Positions 15,464 through 23,911 of a stretch of 64,000 nucleotides of DNA are shown piece after piece (the stretch's first letter is position 1; every line of letters begins with the position of its first letter). This DNA comes from Marinirhabdus sp963799365 (GTDB taxonomy: Bacteria; Bacteroidota; Bacteroidia; Flavobacteriales; Flavobacteriaceae). The DNA lies in NCBI GenBank assembly GCA_963799365.1, contig CAWCWV010000017.1, forward strand, positions 372,001 to 436,000. The letters run 5' to 3'. The notes under the pieces are model-generated. The model had not been told where the DNA came from, ran no database searches, and was given only the letters and a program-made list of their open reading frames with translations. The position numbers and the translations under genes were made by a program.

Positions 15464-17818
15464 ATGGAATTTATCACCTACATCTCAAAATCGGCCGGAA
15501 TCTTAACGCTATTCTATTTGGTGTATGTTTTGGTGCTTCGAAAAGACACTTTTTTTACTGCCAATCGCACCTTTTTATTGGTTGGAATTACTTCCGCATT
15601 GCTACTACCCTTTGTGACCTTTACCACCATTACTTTTGTAGAAGCCCCTGTTTTTATTCCTTCAGATTATATTGAAGAAATACTACCACTAGCAATAACG
15701 CAAATAAATTCCGTGAAAGAGTCAATTGACGTTTGGCAACTGGTTATTGTGGCATACCTAATCGGACTTGCAATTATGGCAATTCGTTTCGGGATACAAC
15801 TTACTTCTCTTTTAAATTTATTTCGGAAACACCCGACCAAAAAGGCAAACGGCTTTCGTTTTATTGAAATAAAAGAAAAAACAGCACCTTTTTCATTTTT
15901 CAACTATATTGTTTTTAATCCTGAAACGCACGAGCGACAGGAGCTGCAAATGATCTTACAGCACGAAAAAGTACATGCAACCCAATGGCACAGTGTAGAT
16001 TTATTACTCTCTCACCTAGTACGAACCTTGCAATGGGCAAACCCAATATCCTGGTTGTATAAAAAAAGTATTGAAGCAAATCTGGAATTTCTGGCAGATA
16101 ACCAGACCGTTTCAAATATACCCTCAAAAACAGCGTACCAACTTGCGCTACTAAAGGCTTCATCTCCCCTACCTGTACCAGCGCTCACTAATAATTTTTA
16201 CCATTCATTCATCAAAAAACGAATCATTATGTTAAACAAAAGCAATTCAAACAAGTACAATCAATTAAAATTAATGCTGGTGTTACCCGCACTCGCCCTA
16301 TTTATGTGGAGTTTTAATACCGAAGAAATTATTGAATACACCACACCAACTCCCGAAATTTCTTCGGAAAACAACACCACAAATTCAACTAATAAGAAAT
16401 TACTAAATTTTTCAGCAGTATCAACAAATGCTGAGTTAAATGCTATTGAAACTTATTTCACAACAAATTATCCTGAAAGCTTGGTTAAAATCGCCAACAG
16501 AAAAAGGGATGCTAGCGGAAATCTCATCAACTTCAGCTTTCAGACTAAATTTGCAGTAAACGATCGATTTTATACTCGATTTGATCGTGGAGCAGGCGCT
16601 CCGTTTCAAACAATTTATACTATTGAGCCACAAGAAACTGGCGTATTATTAGTTTCAGAAATTGGAAAAGATGGGCTACAATTCAAGATCACTGCAGATA
16701 ATCTGCAAATGATTGCCAATGGAAATAAACCCTTTAATCTAGCTTCAAAAACAATAAAAGAAAAGGAAGCAAAAGAGCCTATCCTTGGTGAGAATCCGCT
16801 GTACATCATCAATGGTAAACAATATCTTAAAAATGAGTTGCCAAAAGACAAAACGATTGAATTGGATGGTACGGTTGAGGCATTCAACAAAAAAGAAGGA
16901 GAAGCTAAATACGGTCATAAAGGAAAGGACGGTGTATTATATTTCAATGGAATCGCTACTTTTAAGAAAACCGAAAAAACAATTTTAGAAAATAAAAATT
17001 CTGTGCCATCCAAAAGCAATACAAAAGCTTCCGCAAAAGAAGTACGAATAAAAATTACAAAAAATACTACCAAGGAAGAATTGGATGGGTTTAAAAAAGA
17101 ATTAAAAGAGTTAAATGATATAGATTTCAACTATAGCAATTTAAACTTTAACAGCTACGGAGAAATTACTTCCATTTCTATAAAATACAGTGGTCACGGT
17201 AACAATGGTATGTATGCTGTAGCAAGCGACGATGGCGAGGCAATAGATGATTTCTACTTTTTCTTGGACACTGAAGAAGGAAAGTCTGGGTTTGGTTCTG
17301 AAAGCAGGGAGTTACGCAACGACCAAAGAATGGCTATGATGGAAAGCAGAAAGGCAATGATGGAAAACCGAAAAGAAACTCTTAAAAATGCTTCTGAAAT
17401 CCGAAAAGAAGCCCTTAAAAATAGGTTGGAAAATATGAGTGAAGTACGCTCTGAGCTTGCTGAAACACGAAAAGAACTACTTATATCTCAATCTGAATTA
17501 CGTAAAGAAGCTGCTAACATGCAAAAAGTGAGTGGTGAAGTAGCAAAAACAAGTTACAGACTCAATACTAACATAAATGGAACTGTTTCAGAAAACATTG
17601 TGATTACCAAAAACACCACAGATGCGCAGCTTAAAACAATGAAAGCTGAACTTTCAGAAAGAGGTATTGACTTTAATTACAAACGAATTAAGCGCAATGA
17701 TAACGGGGAAATTACAAGCCTGAAAGCTACTTTTGACAATGGTAAAGGGAGTAAAATTTCAAAATCCATACAAACGGATGATGATGAAGGAATTAACATG
17801 ATAGAGGTGGAAATGTAA
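15464..17818 (+). CDS. M56 (BlaR1-type) membrane metallopeptidase with long repeat-containing C-terminus
   Basis: The 784-residue protein starts 1 bp after blaI. The N-terminal 270 residues contain membrane segments and the zinc site HEKVH (HExxH) near residue 167, as in BlaR1. A last membrane segment lies near residues 270-285. The long C-terminal region has two similar ~50-residue units, each opening with ITKNTT and containing GIDFNY- or DIDFNY-like and NGEITS-like strands (about 525-575 and 705-760). A charged coiled coil rich in Arg, Lys and Glu (about 625-690) separates them. A third divergent copy may lie near 320-365. By family logic it senses an extracytoplasmic cue and triggers BlaI cleavage. 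The ligand is unknown. Confidence 0.9.
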   Translation: MEFITYISKSAGILTLFYLVYVLVLRKDTFFTANRTFLLVGITSALLLPFVTFTTITFVEAPVFIPSDYIEEILPLAITQINSVKESIDVWQLVIVAYLIGLAIMAIRFGIQLTSLLNLFRKHPTKKANGFRFIEIKEKTAPFSFFNYIVFNPETHERQELQMILQHEKVHATQWHSVDLLLSHLVRTLQWANPISWLYKKSIEANLEFLADNQTVSNIPSKTAYQLALLKASSPLPVPALTNNFYHSFIKKRIIMLNKSNSNKYNQLKLMLVLPALALFMWSFNTEEIIEYTTPTPEISSENNTTNSTNKKLLNFSAVSTNAELNAIETYFTTNYPESLVKIANRKRDASGNLINFSFQTKFAVNDRFYTRFDRGAGAPFQTIYTIEPQETGVLLVSEIGKDGLQFKITADNLQMIANGNKPFNLASKTIKEKEAKEPILGENPLYIINGKQYLKNELPKDKTIELDGTVEAFNKKEGEAKYGHKGKDGVLYFNGIATFKKTEKTILENKNSVPSKSNTKASAKEVRIKITKNTTKEELDGFKKELKELNDIDFNYSNLNFNSYGEITSISIKYSGHGNNGMYAVASDDGEAIDDFYFFLDTEEGKSGFGSESRELRNDQRMAMMESRKAMMENRKETLKNASEIRKEALKNRLENMSEVRSELAETRKELLISQSELRKEAANMQKVSGEVAKTSYRLNTNINGTVSENIVITKNTTDAQLKTMKAELSERGIDFNYKRIKRNDNGEITSLKATFDNGKGSKISKSIQTDDDEGINMIEVEM

Positions 17819-17842
17819 TCCATAAATTTTAAAAAAAACATA

Positions 17843-17869
17843 AAGCCTTTTGGCAATGCTAAAAGACTT
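17843..17869 (+). terminator. Terminator of the BlaI/M56 operon
   Basis: A 12-position stem with one mismatch (AAGCCTTTTGGC/GCTAAAAGACTT) and a three-base loop is followed by a T run. It begins 25 bp past the M56 stop codon. Confidence 0.8.
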
Positions 17870-17911
17870 TTTTATTTCTGTATTTTTAAGAAGTGAAATA
17901 GCAATCTACCC

Positions 17912-18064
17912 ATGAAAAAGAAATTCTTCAAAACATTGGCAAAAATAAACAAGGCTATCTTACCTAGTCTCACTAAAAAACAAGTAGATCTTGCAAAGGC
18001 CTCTAAATTTCAAATGGCATTATTTGGCTATAAACTGTGGGTCACTAAAAATGCCTTGGACTAA
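17912..18064 (+). CDS. Short conserved basic protein of unknown function
   Basis: This 50-residue protein (ATG at 17912) begins MKKKFFKTLAKINK, continues with a KKQVDLAKASKFQMAL segment and ends WVTKNALD. I recall similar short proteins in other Flavobacteriaceae, sometimes carrying a doubtful SsrA-binding label; no SmpB features are visible here. It has no signal peptide. It converges on apt, and the two stop codons overlap by 4 bp. Function is unknown. Confidence 0.65.
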   Translation: MKKKFFKTLAKINKAILPSLTKKQVDLAKASKFQMALFGYKLWVTKNALD

Positions 18065-18576
18065 TAAGTAAGTAAGGACCGTAGCTCGTAATTTTTAAGT
18101 TTATTTGCGCCCTTGAGGAATGACAATTCAATTAAAAAATTACATTGCACGATTTCTCCTCCCAATTGTTCAATTAATCGACAAGCAGCTTGCGCGGTCC
18201 CTCCCGTTGCAAGAACATCGTCGTGCAACAATACTTTATCTCCTTTTTGAATAGCGTCCTCGTGAATTTCTAAAGAATCCATCCCATATTCCAAAGTATA
18301 GGGTTGTTTAAGTGTTGCAAAAGGTAATTTACCAGGTTTTCTTATAGGAACAAAACCTGCATTTAATTCTTGTGCTAAGAGGGTGGCAAAGAAAAAACCT
18401 CTGGATTCAATACCAACCACTTTATCGATGGGTTGCATTTCTGTAAGTCGCAAGAGCTCCTCGGCACAAACTTTTAAAGCCTCTGGATGTGCCAAAAGAG
18501 GTGTAATATCCTTAAAAACCACCCCTGATTTCGGGAAATCTGGGATATCACGAATATATTGTTCTATATCAAGCAT
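18061..18576 (-). CDS. apt: Adenine phosphoribosyltransferase
   Basis: The 171-residue enzyme converts adenine and PRPP to AMP in purine salvage. The type I phosphoribosyltransferase signature VLLHDDVLATGGTA is near residues 115-130. The hood region with PDFPKSGVVFKDITPLL at the N-terminus is diagnostic for APRT, and the GIESRGFFFA segment is typical. Length is standard. A small membrane protein gene lies 9 bp upstream on the same strand, so the two may form an operon. Confidence 0.96.
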   Translation of the reverse strand: MLDIEQYIRDIPDFPKSGVVFKDITPLLAHPEALKVCAEELLRLTEMQPIDKVVGIESRGFFFATLLAQELNAGFVPIRKPGKLPFATLKQPYTLEYGMDSLEIHEDAIQKGDKVLLHDDVLATGGTAQAACRLIEQLGGEIVQCNFLIELSFLKGANKLKNYELRSLLTY

Positions 18577-18585
18577 ATTTTTATT

Positions 18586-18744
18586 TTAAAACCAGTCTAA
18601 ATAAAACGCTGTAGCAATGACAGCGAGTACCAGAATAACTAGTATTACTATGATGAAGGTAGCTCCAAATACAGTTTTTTTATTGTCTTGAAAAATATAG
18701 TCACGTTCCTGTTCATTATCTGAATCTTTAACAATCTTTGTCAT
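18586..18744 (-). CDS. Small single-pass membrane protein
   Basis: This 52-residue protein starts at the ATG at 18744. An acidic N-terminus of about 22 residues (DSDNEQERDYIF) is followed by Lys residues and one long hydrophobic helix, residues about 25-48, ending in a YLDWF tail. It ends 9 bp before the apt start and probably shares its transcript. The regular codon structure and clear membrane topology support a real gene. Function is unknown. Confidence 0.6.
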   Translation of the reverse strand: MTKIVKDSDNEQERDYIFQDNKKTVFGATFIIVILVILVLAVIATAFYLDWF

Positions 18745-18884
18745 ATAAATAGTTTAATGATAAAAATAAGGTATTGCAATAGTAAAACCTACTAAGGGTG
18801 TCATAAAATGCACAAGAAAAGATTCTTGTTTTATTACCTTTAAAATAATAAGACTATTAAAAGGTATAAATTTTACGTAACTAC

Positions 18885-18916
18885 TTTGCTCAAATAAACA
18901 AAAAGAAATATATTTG
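18885..18916 (+). promoter_or_regulatory. Promoter of tRNA-Arg
   Basis: TTTG at 18885-18888 and TATATTTG at 18909-18916 lie 20 bp apart and match the Bacteroidota -33/-7 consensus, 39 bp before the mature tRNA. Confidence 0.75.
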
Positions 18917-18955
18917 CACCCGCTAACAAAGTAATTTACTTTTGAAAGCGTTTAT

Positions 18956-19029
18956 GGCCTCGTGGCGCAACTGAATAGCGCACTTGATTACGGCTCAAGA
19001 GGTTACTGGTTTGAATCCAGTCGAGGTCA
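18956..19029 (+). tRNA. tRNA-Arg (anticodon ACG)
   Basis: A 74-nt cloverleaf is readable: acceptor GGCCTCG/CGAGGTC, D stem GCGC/GCGC, anticodon stem CTTGA/TCAAG around TTACGGC with anticodon ACG, and T arm ACTGG/CCAGT. The discriminator base is A. CCA is not encoded. ACG reads CGN Arg codons after deamination of the first anticodon base to inosine. Confidence 0.96.
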
Positions 19030-19041
19030 CGACACTTATGA

Positions 19042-19068
19042 AACCATGCTCTTTTTTAGAGCGTGGTT
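19042..19068 (+). terminator. Terminator after tRNA-Arg
   Basis: A 10-bp stem AACCATGCTC/GAGCGTGGTT (with G-U pairs) and a T-rich loop, ending in a T run, lies 13 bp after the tRNA. Confidence 0.75.
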
Positions 19069-19180
19069 TTGTGTTTTATGAAGAAATTGAGCTCGCTCAA
19101 AAGTCCGGAATAAAATGCAAAACAGCACTGCTTTTTCCACAGTGCGTAGTTTCCTATTTGCTACATTAAACTCATTCTGG

Positions 19181-19235
19181 AAATTTAATCCATCGAGGTC
19201 ACATAAAGCGAAAAATCTGCACGAAAGTGCGGATT
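19181..19235 (+). repeat. Decayed tRNA-Arg 3'-end copy with hairpin (copy 1)
   Basis: AATCCATCGAGGTCAC at 19187-19202 copies the T-arm/acceptor 3' end of the upstream tRNA-Arg with one base lost. It is followed by a terminator-like hairpin AATCTGCAC-GAAA-GTGCGGATT plus a T run (19214-19235). No 5' half of a tRNA is present. It is a remnant of tRNA duplication or an attachment-site-like scar. Confidence 0.7.
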
Positions 19236-19351
19236 TTTTTTTGTTTCTGGCATCGTCAAAAGCAGTTAGCTTTTGTAAGGGGACGGAAATAAAAAAAGTG
19301 CATCGCTTTTTCTGCGATGCTTACTTTACATGGTAAGTTGAGAGCTCAATG

Positions 19352-19378
19352 GAAATTTAATCCAGTCGAGGTCACATA
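19352..19378 (+). repeat. Decayed tRNA-Arg 3'-end copy (copy 2)
   Basis: AATCCAGTCGAGGTCAC at 19359-19375 exactly matches the last 17 bases of the tRNA-Arg locus (19014-19030). It shares the preceding GGAAATTT with copy 1. It is 172 bp from copy 1, which is 173 bp from the functional gene, a regular spacing. A GCATCGC/GCGATGC hairpin precedes it (19300-19320). Confidence 0.75.
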
Positions 19379-19447
19379 GACTAGAAAGGTTGCAAGCTAA
19401 TTTTACTTTATTCTTACTCTTTTCTTTATAGAAATTTTAAAATCAAA

Positions 19448-19471
19448 AAAGCTCGCTTTTGAGCGAGCTTT
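19448..19471 (-). terminator. Terminator of the HEIGH metalloprotease gene
   Basis: A 9-bp perfect stem AAAGCTCGC/GCGAGCTTT with a six-base loop has a T run on the minus strand and lies 40 bp after the stop codon. Confidence 0.85.
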
Positions 19472-19510
19472 CAAATACCTAATAACATTTATTTATAAAG
19501 TTTAGGTTTA

Positions 19511-20377
19511 TTAATATAACTCACGAAGTGCTGTAATGTCGTTTCCGTTAAATTCTCCATTTGCATTGGCACTAAAACAAGCTAACATAATAGATGTTGC
19601 GTCGTAGCCAGTTGGAGTACCGTTAATATGCACTGCACCTACTCCAGCGGAACCTTCGTTGCTGTTTTGACCACAACTTTGGCGACTAAACCAATCGGTG
19701 TGACGGAAACCTACCGAATGCCCAATTTCATGAGTGATCACATGCTCATTTACGTCGGTACTATAACCATTCAATCCATAGATTTGAACAAACTTGTTTG
19801 GCAATCCATTACTTGGAAAACCTGCACTACCACCTGCACCACTTGGATTATTAACTGTATTATTATAAACTACCATGTCCTTGCTCTGGTAATTTGTGCC
19901 AAATGTTAGGGTGAAGCTAATAGAAACTCCACTCAAACGGTTGTAATTATTCACTGCCCATTGGAGTGCAGTTCGCTCTTTACTGGATAACGCTTGATTT
20001 CCACCCGTATACCCAATAATAGAAATATTTCTACCCTGGCTTACCAAATTAAAGGTACTATACTGGCGATTTTGGGAAGCTTCTTCAGCTAATGCAGCAA
20101 GTTGAAATAATTGAGCTTCAGACATTGTAATATCATCTTCAAAGAAAAGACGCTCTTCAGACGAACCATCGGGAAAATAGAACTCGTCATATTTAATAAA
20201 GTTTGTGTTTAATTCCAGTATTTCGGCTGCTTCCTTTACCGCTTGGGGGATTTCTTTAGTAGAATTAGCAGTTTCATTATTTTCTGGGATTGTTGTAGTA
20301 TCCTCGTCTTTAGAACAAGATACTAATGAAAGGCTTAGGCAAAGTGCGCCTAAAAGTCCAAATTTTAAAATTCTCAT
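19511..20377 (-). CDS. Lipoprotein zinc metalloprotease, HEIGH (M57) family
   Basis: The 288-residue lipoprotein has a lipobox at LVSC (Cys21), then an acidic Thr/Asn-rich linker. The zinc-binding motif HEIGHSVGFRH (HExxHxxGxxH) near residue 217 identifies an M57 dual-action HEIGH metallopeptidase. The C-terminal part has the CF and NDITALRELY ending usual for the family. It is predicted to be anchored in the outer membrane or exposed at the surface and to act on extracellular protein. It stands alone with its own terminator. Confidence 0.92.
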   Translation of the reverse strand: MRILKFGLLGALCLSLSLVSCSKDEDTTTIPENNETANSTKEIPQAVKEAAEILELNTNFIKYDEFYFPDGSSEERLFFEDDITMSEAQLFQLAALAEEASQNRQYSTFNLVSQGRNISIIGYTGGNQALSSKERTALQWAVNNYNRLSGVSISFTLTFGTNYQSKDMVVYNNTVNNPSGAGGSAGFPSNGLPNKFVQIYGLNGYSTDVNEHVITHEIGHSVGFRHTDWFSRQSCGQNSNEGSAGVGAVHINGTPTGYDATSIMLACFSANANGEFNGNDITALRELY

Positions 20378-20548
20378 AGTTAATGGTTTAAATTAGTGAT
20401 TAATTACGTTATTAGGTTTTGTTGTGATAAATGTATAAAAATTTATTAATAAAACAATAAAAATAGTTTTTTATTGATAAATTAACAATAAAACCGTGTA
20501 ATTATTACACATCTTATAGCCCATTAAATAGGTAGAGTAGTCTGATAA

Positions 20549-20824
20549 TTAGACTATTTCAGCAGAAAGTCCCGCGTCAAGCAGCATGCCGCAACGAGGT
20601 TTTAATTCGGTATATTCACCTGTTTTTACAGTGCATTTACCTTTATAGTGAACAATAATAGAACATTGCTCGGCTTGCTCTGGAGTATGCTCGCAGGCAT
20701 ACATAAGAGTATCTATAACGTGATCGAAGGTGTTTACATCATCATTATAAAGTACAATTTCATTCTGTTTTTGTACTTCTTCGGCTATTAGAAGATCCTC
20801 TAACTGTTTTTCTTTGGTGCTCAT
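20549..20824 (-). CDS. clpS: ClpS adaptor of the Clp protease
   Basis: This 91-residue adaptor binds ClpA/ClpC-type chaperones and delivers N-degron substrates. The family core IVLYNDDVNTFDHVI and a later segment with HYKGKC are visible. The N-terminal extension is short and polar, as expected. It lies 7 bp after prmA, so the order tpiA-prmA-clpS is a probable operon. Confidence 0.94.
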   Translation of the reverse strand: MSTKEKQLEDLLIAEEVQKQNEIVLYNDDVNTFDHVIDTLMYACEHTPEQAEQCSIIVHYKGKCTVKTGEYTELKPRCGMLLDAGLSAEIV

Positions 20825-20831
20825 AGTTGTA

Positions 20832-21668
20832 CTAATTTACAAATTTTGCGGCTATCCAGTTGTTTTTTTCTTTGTTTTGAACGAAAGTTAACCCCAAGTT
20901 ATTGCAACATTTGGTAATAATTGGGAGATCCTCTTTATAAAAACCACTCAAAAAAAGATCGCCACCTTTCTTTAGTAACGAAACATACGTTTCCATATCC
21001 TCCAATAAAATATTGCGGTTAATGTTGGCAATAATAATATCGTAATTCAGATTGCCGGATAATATTTCTGCACCTCCCAAACTAGTTTTTGTTAGACTGC
21101 AGTTATTACGCTCTAAATTTTCGATACTATTCTCAACGCACCATTGGTCTATATCAATGGCATCTAAGCTTGTGGCACCTCTCATTTCGGCAAGGATCGC
21201 TAGTACGGCTGTACCACAACCCATATCCAGTACTCTTTTCTCTTTACATTCTGTTTCCAAGATGTGCTGTAGCATCATAAATGTTGTCTCATGGTGTCCT
21301 GTCCCAAAACTCATTTTTGGCTCAATAATAATTTCATATTTCACATGAAAAGGCGTGTGAAAAGGTGCTCGAACTGCACATACATCTGCCACCACAATTG
21401 GATTAAAATTTTTCTCCCACTCCTCGTTCCAGTTTACCTGTGCAATTTCTTTTTGCTGAAATGTGATCTCAAATTCAGCCGATTTCAGAATAAATATATC
21501 TTCCAAAATACCCTCATTCCATTCCTCTTTCTGAATATACGCCTGTATGCCTTCTTCATTTTCTACAAAACTTTCAAAACCTGCCTGGCCTAGTTCGGCA
21601 ATTAGAATTTCGGTGCCGGGTTGGGGTGGGGTTACTTTGAAATTGTATTCTATATATACGTTGGACAT
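20832..21668 (-). CDS. prmA: Ribosomal protein L11 methyltransferase
   Basis: The 278-residue SAM-dependent enzyme trimethylates ribosomal protein L11. The N-terminal ~100 residues are the substrate-recognition domain. The catalytic domain shows motif I VLDMGCGTAVLAI (near residue 143) and the NINRNILLEDM motif typical of PrmA, preceded by MSFGTGHHETT. Length is slightly below the 290-300 of E. coli. It lies in a minus-strand block with tpiA upstream and clpS 7 bp downstream. Confidence 0.95.
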   Translation of the reverse strand: MSNVYIEYNFKVTPPQPGTEILIAELGQAGFESFVENEEGIQAYIQKEEWNEGILEDIFILKSAEFEITFQQKEIAQVNWNEEWEKNFNPIVVADVCAVRAPFHTPFHVKYEIIIEPKMSFGTGHHETTFMMLQHILETECKEKRVLDMGCGTAVLAILAEMRGATSLDAIDIDQWCVENSIENLERNNCSLTKTSLGGAEILSGNLNYDIIIANINRNILLEDMETYVSLLKKGGDLFLSGFYKEDLPIITKCCNNLGLTFVQNKEKNNWIAAKFVN

Positions 21669-21752
21669 AAACTTAAGTTTAGAGAAAGAAGCTTGGAGCG
21701 ATGAGGTTTATCAAACTCAAACGCATTTATTAAAAATTTGTTTTTTAGTTTT

Positions 21753-22505
21753 TTATACGAAGGCATTGATTATCGCCATAAAATCTTCGGCCTTTAAAGA
21801 AGCTCCTCCAATAAGACCACCGTTTACATCTTTTTTTGCGAATATTTCCTTGGCATTCCCTGGTTTTACACTTCCGCCGTATAGAATTGAAACTTCTTTC
21901 GCAATATTTTTTCCACATTGTTTTGCAATGGTCTCTCTAATATATTGATGCATTTCCTGCACTTGCATTGGACTTGCAGTTTCCCCAGTGCCAATGGCCC
22001 AAACGGGTTCGTAAGCAATTATTATTTTGCTCCAGCTGTCATCAGAAATATGAAATAAAGCATTCTCTAATTGATTTTGAATTACTTCATAGTAATCTCC
22101 GTTCTCCCTATCTCTTAGTTCTTCCCCTATGCAAAAGATTACCTGCATATTATTTTCGAGAGCCGTATTTACTTTCTCTGCCAACAAATCGTCTGTTTCA
22201 TCAAAATATGCGCGACGCTCGCTATGACCCAAAATCACTGTTTGTACTCCTACGCTTTTCAACATACTTGCTGAAATTTCGCCCGTAAATGCACCTTTCT
22301 TGGATTGGTGCATATTTTGCGCAATCACTTGTATTGGATGTTCTCTAGTCGATTCAAAAGCTTTAAACAAATTGGTAAACGAGGGTGCTATCATTACTGT
22401 AACATCTTCAGGAATTACTTGTTGTTTTAAGTCTTTTAACAATGCTTCGGTTTGTGACAAATCGTTATTCATCTTCCAGTTTCCAGCTACTATTTTTTTC
22501 GGCAT
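21753..22505 (-). CDS. tpiA: Triosephosphate isomerase
   Basis: The 250-residue TIM barrel interconverts dihydroxyacetone phosphate and glyceraldehyde 3-phosphate. Catalytic residues are visible: Asn/Lys in GNWKMN (residues about 8-13), His in ILGHSERR (about 97) and Glu in YEPVWAIGTG (about 170). The phosphate-binding YGGSVKPGN and GGLIGGASL loops are intact. Length is typical. Confidence 0.98.
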   Translation of the reverse strand: MPKKIVAGNWKMNNDLSQTEALLKDLKQQVIPEDVTVMIAPSFTNLFKAFESTREHPIQVIAQNMHQSKKGAFTGEISASMLKSVGVQTVILGHSERRAYFDETDDLLAEKVNTALENNMQVIFCIGEELRDRENGDYYEVIQNQLENALFHISDDSWSKIIIAYEPVWAIGTGETASPMQVQEMHQYIRETIAKQCGKNIAKEVSILYGGSVKPGNAKEIFAKKDVNGGLIGGASLKAEDFMAIINAFV

Positions 22506-22833
22506 CTTGTTCTATTTTTAATATTAAAACTTTTGCATTTTCGTAATCAATTCTAAACAATTAATATTGTTCAGTTCGTTGCCGAATAAGCTTACCCCAA
22601 CACTAAAGGGTGGCTTATTCTAAAAACATCTAATAATAGAAGAATTTTTGCTCCCTTTAGGGCGGGGTAAACAAAAATTCGGTTTAATTTATCTGAATTG
22701 TTCATCTTATGACTAAAAGCAATAAAATGAGAACTTTAACGACAAACTGCCACTGCCTACTATCTACTGCCTCCTGCAAAAAAAGGCGGGACAAGACTTG
22801 CATACTAATTCCCTGATTCACTAATTACCAAAT
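22506..22833. other. Intergenic region upstream of tpiA
   Basis: This region has 328 bp without a gene. It contains an inverted repeat with 8-bp arms GAATAAGC/GCTTATTC and an inner ACCC/GGGT pairing (22584-22620). It also contains a CTCCCTTTAGGG string at 22650, similar to part of the 131-bp tandem repeat at 31.1-31.8 kb. A short string related to the ACTGCCTAC repeats also occurs near 22752-22775. These look like genome-typical intergenic repeats. Confidence 0.5.
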
Positions 22834-23910
22834 TTACTGTTTACTAATTTTCGGGTCCAGCCACCCATAAATTATATCTACAAAGATATTGATTAAGATA
22901 AACAATGTTGCAATTACAATAACAGCACCCATAATAATAGGTAAATCTAAGGTATTAAGTGCATCCACTATTTCTTTTCCCAAGCCGTTCCATCCAAAAA
23001 TATACTCCACAAAAACGGCACCAGCCAGCATAGAAGCAAACCATCCAGATATAGCTGTTACAACAGGATTTAGTGAATTTTTAAGCGCATGACGTCTAAT
23101 GATTGTCCAAAAAGACAATCCTTTTGCTTTTGCCGTCCTTATATAATCCTGATTTAGCACTTCTAGCAAAGAGTTACGCATTAATTGGGTGACCACGGCA
23201 AGGGGTCTAATGCCCAAAACTATGGCAGGCAAAATTAAATTTTTCCACTGAATATAACTTCCTTCCCCAAAATCGTCTACCTCGTACAAGCTGCCCGTCA
23301 TATTTAGATTCGTATATTCATGCAACACATACCCGAACAACCAAGCAAAAATAATTGCGCTAAAAAACGACGGCACACTCATCCCAAAAGTACTCACCAA
23401 TTGAATTAATTTATCCAACCATCTATCTCTAAATAAGACAGAAATAATTCCAAGAAAAACCCCTAATAGCATCGCAATAATTATAGCTGAAACTGCTAGT
23501 ACAAAAGTATTGGGCAATGTTTCGGCAATGACGGAACTTACTTGCTTTCCGTTTTTCTGAAATGATTCCCGCAAGTAAGGCCATTTTAAAGCTATATCAG
23601 TTTCAGCAAATGTAAAGAGCTTGGTTGCTGTATACTTATATTCAGATAAATAGGTGTAGCTCTCTTGATTGGTACTATGAAAAGATAAAGGTGACAAATC
23701 GTTTAAATAATAGGCATACTGAAGCGATACAGGCTTATCAAAGCCATACTTTTTCTTTACAATGGCAAGTTGCTCTGCGTTTTCATTTTGTCCCAGCATC
23801 ATTCTTGCGGGATCGCCTGGAAGAATCGTAAACAATAAGAAAATAACTGTAACCACTCCAAACAAGGTGAGCAGCGCATAGCCTATTTTTTTAAGAATGT
23901 ATCCTAGCAA
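22834..23910 (-). CDS. Peptide-type ABC transporter permease (DppB/OppB family)
   Basis: The 358-residue inner-membrane permease has six predicted helices: one at the N-terminus (residues about 8-28), then a ~100-residue periplasmic loop and the BPD_transp_1 core. The EAA-type coupling loop appears as RTAKAKGLSFWTIIRRHALKN near residue 245, and the TILPGDPARMMLG N-terminal signature is typical of the DppB group. No ATPase, second permease or binding protein is adjacent, so it is an orphan component whose partners are elsewhere. It lies 1 bp after the BT_3928-like gene, so they are co-transcribed. Confidence 0.92.
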   Translation of the reverse strand: MLGYILKKIGYALLTLFGVVTVIFLLFTILPGDPARMMLGQNENAEQLAIVKKKYGFDKPVSLQYAYYLNDLSPLSFHSTNQESYTYLSEYKYTATKLFTFAETDIALKWPYLRESFQKNGKQVSSVIAETLPNTFVLAVSAIIIAMLLGVFLGIISVLFRDRWLDKLIQLVSTFGMSVPSFFSAIIFAWLFGYVLHEYTNLNMTGSLYEVDDFGEGSYIQWKNLILPAIVLGIRPLAVVTQLMRNSLLEVLNQDYIRTAKAKGLSFWTIIRRHALKNSLNPVVTAISGWFASMLAGAVFVEYIFGWNGLGKEIVDALNTLDLPIIMGAVIVIATLFILINIFVDIIYGWLDPKISKQ

Positions 23911-23911
23911 A

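Noticed and set aside
15106..17818. BlaI/M56 pair as a beta-lactam resistance operon
   Set aside because: No beta-lactamase or penicillin-binding protein gene is nearby and the C-terminal sensor does not show the BlaR1 penicillin-binding motifs.
22650..22680. CTCCCTTTAGGG string as a regulatory site
   Set aside because: Similar strings occur in the tandem array at 31 kb; they appear to be genome-typical intergenic filler rather than a specific site.
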